A stretch of 64,000 nucleotides of DNA from Isoetes taiwanensis (Eukaryota; Streptophyta; Lycopodiopsida; Isoetales; Isoetaceae): contig JAJEKV010000061.1 in NCBI GenBank assembly GCA_021234155.1, positions 3,187,950-3,251,949 on the forward strand. Reading direction: 5' to 3'. Both the position numbers and the translations under genes were made by a program. Under the pieces are notes generated by a model. The model did no database searches and had not been told where the DNA came from. It saw only the letters and a program-made list of their open reading frames with translations. Below, one piece after another: positions 11,654 through 21,550 of the stretch. Every line of letters begins with the position of its first letter. The first letter of the stretch is position 1.

Positions 11654-11705
11654 TGTAGCCCTTCACAACAACCTACGGAGCGTCCAAAAACATCCAATTT
11701 TACCA

Positions 11706-11884
11706 TCTAGATTATCATCTACAAGAAACTTATCGCGGCGGCCTAGCGGCCGCCGCGAACGTTTCTCTTCACCAACTCATCTATACGTGGTAGAACATGC
11801 AGGATTTGAACCTACACTTTTTTTTTTTGCCCTTATGTTCAGCGCCTGCGCGATAGAAGGATGCTAACCATAACGACATCCCCA
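11706..11884 (-). mobile_element. tRNA-derived SINE, hairpin family
   Basis: On the minus strand a tRNA-like head starts near 11884 with GGGGATGTCG. A box A-like stretch (TGGTTAGCATCC, 11859-11870) and a box B, GGTTCAAATCCT (11801-11812), fit an RNA polymerase III promoter. An A-run interrupts the tRNA-like part, so it is not a functional tRNA. The body ends in a GC-rich hairpin (11732-11757, arms TCGCGGCGGCC) followed by TAAGTTTCTTGTAGA. The hairpin and end recur at 43380-43555 and 58376-58500. Confidence 0.6.
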
Positions 11885-11889
11885 AGTCA

Positions 11890-13340
11890 AAGGTACATCC
11901 CCAAGTTCCTTTGAGTTTTTCAGATTCCTTCTACCTCGCGTAAATGTGTTATTGATCCTTTTAACGTGTGTAAACGTGTGTATGTTTGCATTCTTAAAGT
12001 ATGATTCTTCTTAATAACTACTTTTAAAGTTCACCATCTAGTAGTTTCTTACTTAGAATTAGTCCCTTTTAATTTTATTTGTTTATGCATGACCATGTGA
12101 TCTTGATAAATTTCTAAGAGTTTCCTATATTTTGGATTATATTTTATTGATTTACCAAAATGTCTCGTTTTGCAGCAACGTCACTGTTTTGTGCTACTGA
12201 AGTTTCTTACTCTACGGTTTCCAAAACATTTAAAGGCAAATCCATTTGCATGACATTTCATGGCACTATATTGCTGAGAAGCGCATAGCCTGTTCCTAAG
12301 CTACTAGCTATGGCGGATTTCAGGAAACACAACAACAAAAAGATTGCTGCAAATCACAGCCCAAGTGAGTTTGCTTCAAAGAAATCGCAATTTCTATCTG
12401 GAAGAAAGGGAGCTGATGTCGGCTTGGAAGTTTGTTAGCCTCCTAGCTATCCATGCATTGATAAAAAAAAATAATGTGGTTTATCTTTGATGTTGAATGG
12501 CTACTCTGTACCACATTGTATTGAAAGCAGTTTGGCAGCAAAAATTGGCTCCTCCTATGACATGGCGCATGGCAGCAGAAATTGCCAAAAAGGTCATGAT
12601 CCAGCCCTGCGCCTGGTTCTACAAAAACAACTGAGGGTATTTTAAAACATCATCCTAGTGGATAAGACAGTCTTGTATAATAGCATTTTGGAAATAGCAA
12701 ACATGTATAGCTGATGCATGCAGATGAAGTGATTGAAGGGTTACAATAACTGCCTATTGCAAAGAAAAAGGCAGGGTCATAGTAAAACATATACCTCCAT
12801 GACCCTAGCTTTGAGCAAAATAAATTCCTGCATGAAAAGGAAGAAAAATATCATTTACCTAATGAACAGACCAAGTCTTATTAAAGAATTTAGAGAGAAA
12901 AGCAGGAGCTCATCCAAAAGATGTGGAGGCTTGTTGTCTGCTAAAATATCCCCTCCAGACAAATGAATTCCTGAAATTAGAATCTAGGCGAACACAATGC
13001 AATTCCAAGAGTTATGCAGTGGTGGTGTCAGGAGCTATAGCTATAGACTGTGCTCACTTTTGGGAAGTCTAGAGTCTGCATTGGTTTCCATTCAATGGAT
13101 GTAATGGGCCCAGAGCTGTTGGAGATGGACATGCCAAACATCCCTATTCCCGCCACACTCTGTTAATGCTAAATGATGGACTTTGTAAACATACATTATG
13201 AACATACCGTACATTTAGCATCACATTTAGCATCGACAAAAATCCAATGACCTGCAAGAAAAAACTATCACAGTTTAGCTCCAACACATATTTCTCCGAA
13301 GGATTTCCTCATATCCTGCTTACCTCATGGCTTTGTTATT
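11890..13340. other. Non-coding stretch, no gene recognised
   Basis: No open frame with a recognisable domain and no repeats of note. Isolated splice-like sequences such as TTTTGCAG near 12170 lead to no sustained frame. Confidence 0.5.
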
Positions 13341-13345
13341 ATTTT

Positions 13346-14071
13346 TTAAGCCGGAGCTTTGATATACTTTGCTGAAGAGGGCAATGCTTTCATAACGTTT
13401 AGAAATATAACTTTGTCTGGACGGATTCCTTCATCTTGCATTAAGTGGAAGTATTCCAGGGCAGTATTGGCCTTACCATGTTGACCATATGCTGCAATCA
13501 TTGCATTCCAAGATATCACACCCCTACATGGTAAATTGACAAAGATATTATATGCCTCCTCCAATCTTCCACATTTTGCATACATATCAATGAGTGCATT
13601 CCTCAACACAATATCAGAACTAACCTCGCTGTTAATAATTTGGTCATGTATGAACCGCCCATGCTCAAGGGCAGATGATGTTATACAGGCTTTTAAGACA
13701 ACAATATATACAAACTTATCCTTTTTTGCAGTCAATTTGAAGTATAAATCAAATGCAGTGGTACCTTCTCCAAGGGTAGCATGGGCGGAAATGATTGCGC
13801 TCCAAGTGTAAACACTTGGTTGCAAAACTTGCTCAAATGCTTTATCAGCCTCAAGCAAGCCTCCAGAAGATGCAAACAAACGGATGAGATGGTCACCCAG
13901 AACTGCAACCGGATTGAGGCCACTTTTAACCATGAGAGATTGCACACATCTGGCACACTTTATATCCTTTGTTCTGCCACATCGTTGCAAAAGGAAATAA
14001 GCACTACTTTCAGATATAGCAGCACCACTTCTCTCTATGTAATGCCTCGTCGGGGCGGTTCTTCTTCCGAG
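13346..14071 (-). pseudogene. Truncated PLS-type PPR gene
   Basis: An open frame of about 240 codons carries five to six PPR motifs, including LLQRCGRTKD, VYTWSAIISAH, HGRFIHDQII, NALIDMYAKCGRLEEA and VISWNAMIAAYGQHGK, and ends EGIRPDKVIFLNVMK before a short tail and stop. No ATG precedes the first motifs in this frame, which opens after a TAA near 14074. There are too few motifs for a normal PPR gene, and the C-terminal E/DYW parts are absent. It is therefore a truncated relic, or an exon fused to something unseen. Such proteins bind organellar RNA. Confidence 0.75.
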
Positions 14072-14842
14072 TTAATTCTCTTAATTCACGGGCAAGACTG
14101 TGGATAATACAAAATCTATCGTAAACAATTGAGGAAATAATGGAGAATATAGTTTGGGATTACTCTACCTGTGACTTGCCCTTGAATTCCTAAAAGAACC
14201 GGGCCATCTTTGGATGTCGATACTTGGGGATGTTTGAAATTGTAACTTCCTTCAATTGAGACCTTTGGTGAACATGATGCCTGGAGCATGTCTACAAATT
14301 TCTACTGCCAGAATTCTTCAATGGTGTTCAAATACGTCCAAGTATGTGCCTTTGGGTGCTGGAATATTGGTTATGGAGGATTTACTTGCTGGATTTTTGT
14401 TGGTTCTTGGATATCAGAAAGATATGCTCCACTTCGTCCCATTCGCCGCTCTGTCTTGATCTTCAAAATATTTCATGATTTATAAGACGATAGTGGCGAT
14501 TTTGGGCGGAATAGGTAGCGAAAAATCAAAGGAAGCCATAGCCGAGCTTTTGAAAAAGGGATTAAAAAATGGGCGAATTTGGATAAACATGCCAGGGAAC
14601 GAAGAGATTTCTCCCATAGCCAATAAATAAAAAGCACAGACCGTCAAATCTCTATCATCTCTATCATGGGCGGCCAGACCAAGGTCTTTCATGCTTGCTT
14701 CGAGGAAGAATCAAGACAAAAACAAAGGCATCCCCTTGCGCCGAGACAAAAGAAAACAGGGGCAGGTGACCTGCACAGGCCCACAATTGAAGAATGCTCC
14801 ATCAAATCAAACAGTCCGAAAGGTCCTTGCCCATCTTTCAAA

Positions 14843-14987
14843 TCAGGGCTTAACTGAAGGATTTTGGTTTCTGTTCAAAAAAGAAGGCAAACTACGTTTT
14901 CTGAAGTCAGGGCTTAACTGAAGGATTCTTTTGGTTCCGGAGTCGATTTATCTGTTCAAAAAAGAAGCGAAACTACGATTTCTGATG
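14843..14987. repeat. 63-81-bp tandem duplication
   Basis: 14843-14906 and 14907-14987 both start TCAGGGCTTAACTGAAGGAT and contain CTGTTCAAAAAAGAAG. The second copy carries an extra 17 or so bases. Confidence 0.8.
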
Positions 14988-15639
14988 TCGGATTTGACTG
15001 TATTGCAGATTAAGAAGATGATTTTGAATGATGGGTGTTAAGTTGGAAGAAAAATGATGAGTTTAGACCAGATTTGAGAACCAGCATATCCTTTCTAAGG
15101 TCGAAAACCTTTTTCAGGACTACTGCAAAACTTGCTTTGCTAGCACGTAACTCCATTGGCCCTGCAATAAGCATCAAGCCTCTGTCTTAGCAACAAGATC
15201 ATCATGTAATCTGACCTAGTTCGGATCATCTTTGTTAAATGCCTGTTATGGCCACTACGTAAATTCGACCACAGACTGAAGGCGCCAAAGCATTTCGGCC
15301 AGAGCTTCAATATAAAACCAGAAGAAGGTCGAAGAAGAGGATTAACCCGAAAGGCATACAGGCCAAGTTCCGGCCTACAGAAGCGATGGATATGGAAGAA
15401 TAAGTGGCTATGGCCACAAATGTGAGAACAAAAAAAAATAGATGAAAACCCACTTACAGATTCGGTGCTTCCAAAATTGACGAACTCTGTTTCTAGAAGG
15501 AAGCTCTGTTGGTGCCAAGAGGTTGCTTGAAAGCTCACGTAACCCAAATTGCTTGTGGACGAACTGCAGCGGAAGAAAGAAAGGGGACGTAGCAGCCACC
15601 GGAGAGATTGCTTGAACAGTAAGAAAGAGAAATTTTGGG

Positions 15640-15820
15640 ACTTTTTAATTTTTGCTATTTTTTTATGTAAACGTGTCATGCCCAGGTTTTGCCTCAAACG
15701 AAATAACTTCAAACAAAAATTGTTTGCATGCTACGTGTCACAACGACAATGCCTCAAACAAAAATAACCTCAAATAAATACCTTCAAACAAAAATTGAAA
15801 CTGAATTATATATGAGTTGA
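15640..15820. repeat. Dispersed repeat, copy 1
   Basis: This contains CGTGTCA, several CTTCAAACAAAAAT-type units and ACTGAATTATATATGAGT. The same order of motifs occurs at 60715-60820, suggesting two ends of one element family. Confidence 0.55.
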
Positions 15821-16285
15821 TAAGATGTTGCAGGTCGGATTTATCAAGAAAGACAGGCTTCCTTGTGAGGCCAGATTTACCAAGAAAGACAGGTTCTATT
15901 GTGAAGGTTGGATTTACTAAAGAAGATGGGGTCTATTGTGATCGCCTCTACCTTGAGATCCGGTTCACATGAGACAGTCGCTGGAGAGACCCTGTTATAC
16001 CTTGTGTAAAATGATGATGGCCCGTGATGATGAGCGTAAAATGGCGTGACATTTGGGTGAGGGTTGTGATGGCGCATGTGATCCAGCCTAAACCTATCTA
16101 TCCTGAAGGTGCACACAATTCAATTTCCTAAAACCTTCCGAAAAATAAAAAAAAAAATTTGACTTTATGTTTATTTGGAACACACGTATCATCAAACCGA
16201 TAAAGAGTGTCTACATACAGAAGGTTCCAGAATTTTGACCTATTATCACTATATATTAGGGATACATCAATAGTCATGCTGCATT

Positions 16286-16436
16286 TCTAGCAATGTCAAC
16301 CTTACCAACAAAATACTAATGCTAGTACCTACTGTAAATACTAATGCTAGTATTCTAGCAATGTCAACCTTACCAACAAAATACTAATGCTAGTACCTAC
16401 TGTAAATACTAATGCTAGTACCTACTGTAAATGCTT
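16286..16436. repeat. Nested tandem repeat
   Basis: A unit of about 67 bp starting TCTAGCAATGTCAACC is present twice. It contains a 25-bp subunit (TAATGCTAGTACCTACTGTA) present several times. Confidence 0.85.
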
Positions 16437-17077
16437 TAGGTAACAAACTTAAGGTTGGTTGAACTTGCACTCGCCCATGCGTCGAGTCATGGTAGCCAAT
16501 GGCGATCGGAGTGGGTTTTGAACCTTGTGAGGATCATTCCAACCCAAGGCCTTACGACTAATATGCTTTCAAAACAAATGGTCTAGCTTTCCTATCATTT
16601 TACTTCAAGGGAAACATTTTTTCGAGAATTAACAATTAAATCAAAGCAAGGGTCCATCTTCAATGTGAAAAAAAATATAAACACAAAAGTTATGGTTGGA
16701 ATTTATCAATACTTATGGCAGTTTTTTATATAATCTTTTACTATGTACATTCAATGAATGAAGGCATGCCAAATTACGTTTGTTTTTGCAACAATTGCAA
16801 ATAATATGCAGTCTCATAGATATTAAAACTAATGCCGTATTTAAAAATGATTCCATGGTATCTGGTTTTAGTATACAATACGCATGTCTTGATTCGCACC
16901 AAGAAAAACATTTGGCACAATCTTTAATCAGGCAAAAATAAATACATGTAATGCATGCTCTGCTTGATATACGTATAGTGCATGCTTTTTTTGTTGAGAC
17001 AAGCAGTATCTTTTTATAGGAGGATTTCAAGATGTAAGATTGCAGGATTTGGCTGCAAAGCAATCCACCTGTGTCTT

Positions 17078-19501
17078 TCAAGCTTCATCATTCCATATGC
17101 TAACTGAGGCACATACATTTGACAGTGAGATGTAGGTGGCAGCACTATCTGGATCAATTTCAAGGACTTGTTGGGCAGCCCATTTTCCCCGCACTTTGTC
17201 ATCATATATCTTACAAGCATTGAGCAATGCTGCCCATGTTGTAAGAGTAGGCACAAATGGGCTTTCTACAAACAACTCTTCGGCCTCGTCAGTCCATCCG
17301 GCACGTCCCAGAAGGTCAATAATGCTGGTATAATGTTCAACAGTTGATATGACATCATATGGATAGGCCATGAGAACAAAACAATGGCAGCCTTCATTAA
17401 GTAGTCCAACGTGGCTGCAAGCAGAGAGAACACCAACAAACGTTATGGAAGTTGGTGAACTCGCTTCCACCAGCATTTCTTGAAAGACTTGAATGGCTTC
17501 CTTGGCACAACCATGCTGTGCAAATGCCACAATGGTAGCATTCCATGAGATGGAATTACGTTCATCCATCTTGTCGAACATGCTATGTGCATCATGCAGG
17601 CTGCTACACTTGCTGTACATGTTAATTAAAGTATTACTAATGTCAACGTTAGCTCCTAATCCACTGCATATTATTGATGCATGTAGCTGCTTTCCTTCAG
17701 CCAGGGCAACATGGGTAGCAAAGGCTTCCAGAATGTTCATAAAAGTAACTCTGTTTGGGACATAACCTTCCAGCTGCATTTCTCTAAATAGTTGAAGGGC
17801 CTCCTTGCCGTGCCCATGCTGGGCATATGCAGAAACGATAGCGGACCATGAAACCACATCCCATTTCGCCATTTCATCAAATACTTCGCTAGCACTATCT
17901 AGATTACCAAGTTTGCCATACATGCTGATAATGGCATTGCCAATAGCAGTATCAGGCACAATATCTCTGCCAAGCATGTAGGCATGCACCCATTTTCCAA
18001 AAGGTAGTTCTTCCTGGTGAGACAAAATGTTTGAAAACGTAACTTCATTTGGCATCAGATATTGCAGCTCCATTTCCTGAAATAGGTAAAAGGCTTCTTT
18101 ATAACAGCCATGCTGGCTGTAAGAACCAAGCATTGCATTCCAAAGAACCACATTCTTTTCCCCTGCAATATTGAAGATCTTCTTGGCATCTTCTATACTT
18201 CCGCATCTTCCATACATATTAAGAACTGCTGTGTTCAGACACGGATCTAAATTCACACCATCTAGTTTCAGCATGGAATGCACAAGCTTCCCTTGAGACA
18301 AAGCACTTTGACAAGCACATGCTTCCAAAGTGCTGACAAAGGTGACTGTACTTAGTATCGTGTTTGTGGCCTGCATTTGTTGAAAGAGTTGAAGCGCTTC
18401 TTTATAATAGCCATGGCGAGAAAATGCTGCAATCATGATATTCCATGATATTGTTGTCCTATCTAGAATATGGTTAAATATCCTCCATGACGTCTGCAAA
18501 CTGCCACACATACTGTACACATTCACAAGAGAAGATGAGACCATAGTGTCAGAAACTAATCCTGTTGCAACTATGTGGGCATGCATGAATTTACATTGAA
18601 CATAGGCAGTTGGGTACGAAAATACTGAAAGAATGTTCACGAAGGTGATCTTAGTTGGAGTAATACCTTCCATTCGCATTTGGAAAAAGTGTTGGAGAGC
18701 CTCCTTAATCCAACCATGATAAGCATAAGCAGAAATGATTGAATTCCACAAGACCTCATCTCGGTAAATAGTTCTAACAAATATCCTCTGTGCATCCTTC
18801 AATTCTCCACACTTTGCATACATATTAATGAGAGATGTCCCCACTGCAATGTCACTCTCAAAGCCACCATTTATAATGCATGCATGCATCAAAGTTGCCT
18901 CAGCCAGCGCTTCCCTGCTAGCACATGAATCTAGAACACAGAGAAAAGTGACCTTGTTGGGAACCAAACCTTGTAACTGCATTTTCTTGAATAGACGCAA
19001 AGCTTCTTTGTCGTTGCCCTGCTTGGAATATATACCAATCATTGCACTAAAAGAAACCGCACTCTTCACTGGCATTTCATCAAATAGCTTCCTTGCACCT
19101 TCTTGACTTCCAATTTGAGCATAAGCAGACAGCATGATATTCCAGGTATAAGCATTTCGCCAATGCATCTTGTTGAACGCCTCTTCTGCATCCGCCAGAG
19201 CTCCATTTTTGGCATACATTTGTATAAGAAGGTTCCCCAAATATTTGCCTTGATCCATGCCATTGTGGATGGTTTGGACATGAACCCATTTCCCCTTTGG
19301 CAAGTTCCTGGTCTCGACGTACTGTATAAGCAAAGATTCATAAGTTGTGAATTCTAACCTGGTAATTTCTGAAGCAGCTACGCGACCCTTTACCCTGTCT
19401 TCCTGTTGAAAAATAGGCCTAGAAGGGCAGCATTCGGAAGCGCACAAGAAGCTCGCACTTATAACGCTTCTGTGTGCTTTAAAATTTGTGGCCAAACCCA
19501 T
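17078..19501 (-). CDS. PPR protein, PLS class with partial E domain
   Basis: An intronless 807-residue open frame encodes an RNA-binding PPR protein of the plant PLS class, which normally acts in RNA editing or processing in plastids or mitochondria. About 20 motifs run from residue 50 to 740; typical wording is NAYTWNIMLSAYAQ, LINMYAKCGELKDA, VLWNSIISAYAYHG and GVLSACSHVGLLNEG. After these come VEHYTSIIDLLGRAGWTDEA and ATYISLSNVCASVSIWNDEA, the E domain. The frame stops exactly there, so E+ and the catalytic DYW deaminase are absent; such proteins are thought to recruit a DYW partner. The first 35 or so residues are basic and Ser/Ala-rich, consistent with an organelle-targeting peptide. The first ATG is used; upstream sequence gives no better one. 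The next frame shows no E+/DYW residue pattern, so I favour natural truncation. Confidence 0.9.
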   Translation of the reverse strand: MGLATNFKAHRSVISASFLCASECCPSRPIFQQEDRVKGRVAASEITRLEFTTYESLLIQYVETRNLPKGKWVHVQTIHNGMDQGKYLGNLLIQMYAKNGALADAEEAFNKMHWRNAYTWNIMLSAYAQIGSQEGARKLFDEMPVKSAVSFSAMIGIYSKQGNDKEALRLFKKMQLQGLVPNKVTFLCVLDSCASREALAEATLMHACIINGGFESDIAVGTSLINMYAKCGELKDAQRIFVRTIYRDEVLWNSIISAYAYHGWIKEALQHFFQMRMEGITPTKITFVNILSVFSYPTAYVQCKFMHAHIVATGLVSDTMVSSSLVNVYSMCGSLQTSWRIFNHILDRTTISWNIMIAAFSRHGYYKEALQLFQQMQATNTILSTVTFVSTLEACACQSALSQGKLVHSMLKLDGVNLDPCLNTAVLNMYGRCGSIEDAKKIFNIAGEKNVVLWNAMLGSYSQHGCYKEAFYLFQEMELQYLMPNEVTFSNILSHQEELPFGKWVHAYMLGRDIVPDTAIGNAIISMYGKLGNLDSASEVFDEMAKWDVVSWSAIVSAYAQHGHGKEALQLFREMQLEGYVPNRVTFMNILEAFATHVALAEGKQLHASIICSGLGANVDISNTLINMYSKCSSLHDAHSMFDKMDERNSISWNATIVAFAQHGCAKEAIQVFQEMLVEASSPTSITFVGVLSACSHVGLLNEGCHCFVLMAYPYDVISTVEHYTSIIDLLGRAGWTDEAEELFVESPFVPTLTTWAALLNACKIYDDKVRGKWAAQQVLEIDPDSAATYISLSNVCASVSIWNDEA

Positions 19502-19776
19502 AAAAGACGATTTCGCCCAAAGTCAGTAGCCTATATGATGTCACATTTTCCACATTTTTGGGTTGCCCCTAGAGGGGCAAGCTTACTTGGGTTCTTGGCA
19601 TGTATATGTTGGCATATTACCCGAAATATTTCAAAAACCCCTTGCTTATGTAGATTTTTAGCATAATTTGGGTATGTTTTAGCATATGTATGCATATTTC
19701 AAAAACTGCTTCAAATTGCTAGTATTTTTCTAACCGTCTGTTCATACCGTCTAACCGGCCCTCAAGCCCTTAAGAA

Positions 19777-20053
19777 TGTTGTGGTGGTAGCGCAAGATTC
19801 TATCAAAGTACATGATTTTGCAATTTGGAATAGGTAGATCTATAGTGTTGAGAGATCTGTAGCCTCAGCACACACATCGCCACATGGATTGCCAGGTTGG
19901 CAATTCGCCTACGTGGCCTAGACTCACGTCCGTCTGTCTGTGCCTCTTGGAGGCGTATATTATATGCCATGGCTGGAGCTTTTCCAGCCATCTCCATATA
20001 TTCATGTTAGTCTTTCTGTTATCTATCACTGATATTTCACATGGTATCAGAGG
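19777..20053 (+). mobile_element. Remnant copia-type LTR with primer-binding site
   Basis: A segment starting TGTTGTGG and ending TTTCA at 20039 is followed by CA and TGGTATCAGAGG (20042-20053). That matches the tRNA-iMet primer-binding site of Ty1/copia elements, with the last base altered. A TATATTATAT stretch near 19955 could be its TATA box. No gag or second LTR was found, so only the left end remains. It abuts the degraded phosphatase copy. Confidence 0.5.
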
Positions 20054-20169
20054 TTGTCGGCTATTAAGATTCTGGGAGAAAATTTGGAGCAGCGATTCAA
20101 GCCGTGTGCATATCTCTTCAATAATAAGAAATCAAGGTTTGAAAATATAAAGCTTCTGATTTTCTTTAA

Positions 20170-21030
20170 GCATTCTTGTTTGCCCAACCAGGCAATACAA
20201 AAAAAAAAACTTGCCCTTCCTGCAGCAACTTCCTCACCAACAACTTGGCATTACTTTGAGCCATGTTGGAGCACAATGTAATTCAAAATTTTAAAAAATA
20301 ACATTCTAAGAATTCATGTAATCCAGGCCTAGAAACTGAATTCAATTTCATAAGGACAACTTCTGACTCGGGTGATGCAAGGATCCTCTCTTTCAAGTCA
20401 AAACACTTTCCCAAGCCCCATTAAAATCCAGCACAAGGAGAATATCAGTTTTCCTTGGTTGAAAAGGTGTTGGACTTGATGTACAGGATGTATCTTATTC
20501 AGGATTCGGGGTTTTTTTTGTCAACTTCATCACCTGCATCTGTCTGTGGTTCATGCACAGCAGCAAAACTTTTATCTGGTTCCAGATCTCGTGCAGAACG
20601 AGTTTCATGGGAACTTACTTTCCCTTCTACAAGAATTATAGGACCTTCTTCTGCATTGAATATCTCTTTATCATGGTGTGCAATAAGATGTATACCCATA
20701 ACATAATTGATATGAGAAAGACCAAAGACAAAGAAAAAAATGTCAATACATAGACCAGTTCTATGGCACTGTTACTTATTTGACCCGATTGCATTCATTT
20801 CATTATTCAAATTTTCTTTTGCATCATCACCGGTGTCAGGAAGTGGTATTAACTTTAAAGTATCCAATGGACTCAATTCTATTTGCACTCGGGTGGTATC
20901 ATGCAATCTCATATTCAATCGAGGTGTCGCAAGCAGTTGGATTTCCTTGGTCTCAATTCCCGCAATCTTGCAAACATTAAGTCAACAGGGTAAAAGCACG
21001 TTGTGGTGTATCAAAAACGCGCATTTTGAG
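20170..21030 (-). pseudogene. FCP1/NIF-like phosphatase pseudogene, inverted copy
   Basis: The minus strand matches 23440-25150 of the plus strand over several exons and introns. One exon reads IETKEIQLLATPRLNMRLHD, better preserved than its partner. Next is a stretch with VSSHETRSARDLEPDKSF, then ILVLDFNGAW and RPGLHEFLECYFLKF, NMAQSNAKLLVRKLLQE. These are the first half of an FCP1-like HAD phosphatase domain. Stops and frameshifts are frequent. The copy lacks the LINE present in the other one and stops before the second half of the domain, near the LTR remnant. Confidence 0.7.
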
Positions 21031-21550
21031 GCCACATTTTTGTACCTTCTTTGTGGTAGAATCGGGTAGTGTATACTGAAGCGGAGATTGCGGGAGTGCA
21101 AAATAATGAGCGTCGGTTATTTTGAATTTTATGCCACGTCATTGTCCCTCTTTTCGAATTAGGAAAATAATCAGCTCTTCTGTTTTTTTGCTGCTTCTTG
21201 CCGATTGAACCCTAATGGAGTCAGAATTGAATGCCACTGGCTAACAATGAAATCTCTCCTCAAACAAGTGATTGTGTCCTATGAAAATCTAAAGAAGCTT
21301 TGGGGACTTAAGTTTTCAGTTTTAAACAAACATTTGGGGGAAAAATACCTGTAGCCAGATTTATTTGGAACTTTGTCATGTTTTCTTGTAGAGGTTGAAG
21401 AATCTGAGCAATGAACAATATAAAGAGTTCATGCAAATTCTCAAAAGAATTATAGGGAAGTCACATACATGGGTTGGAATGGCTCCTAGAACCTGAGCAG
21501 TGGCTTATTATCTGCATATAAAGGGGGAGGTTGTTAATTGAAAGAGCTTT

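Larger units (their letters stand above)
9217..11658 (-). mobile_element. Complete non-autonomous LTR retrotransposon
   Basis: Two nearly identical direct repeats, 9222-9775 and 11095-11653, begin TGATGG and end GGTCAACA on the plus strand. They are flanked by a perfect 5-bp target-site duplication, TGTAG, at 9217-9221 and 11654-11658. Read on the minus strand, the first LTR is followed after 3 bases by TGGAGGTTCTACCGAGAT, complementary to the 3' end of plant tRNA-Gln. The last LTR is preceded by the purine run GGGCGAGA, a short polypurine tract. A TATATAAAG box lies early in each LTR in this sense. The 1.3-kb interior has no gag or pol, so movement would need enzymes supplied in trans. Size and content fit a TRIM/LARD-type element. 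Conspicuous LTR similarity suggests recent insertion. Confidence 0.9.
14080..16280. other. Non-coding stretch with possible captured fragments
   Basis: No gene is recognised. 15140-15712 is open on the minus strand but is Phe/Ser/Leu-rich and has no family match. 15640-15820 shares its end motif with 60715-60820. A tandem duplication lies at 14843-14987. Confidence 0.4.

Noticed and set aside
11781-11884. Functional tRNA gene
   Set aside because: Box A and B are present, but a poly(A) insertion and missing stems rule out a tRNA; it is better explained as a SINE head.
17014-17256. E+/DYW continuation of the PPR protein in the next frame
   Set aside because: The shifted frame reads no E+ or DYW residues, so there is no evidence for a simple frameshift.
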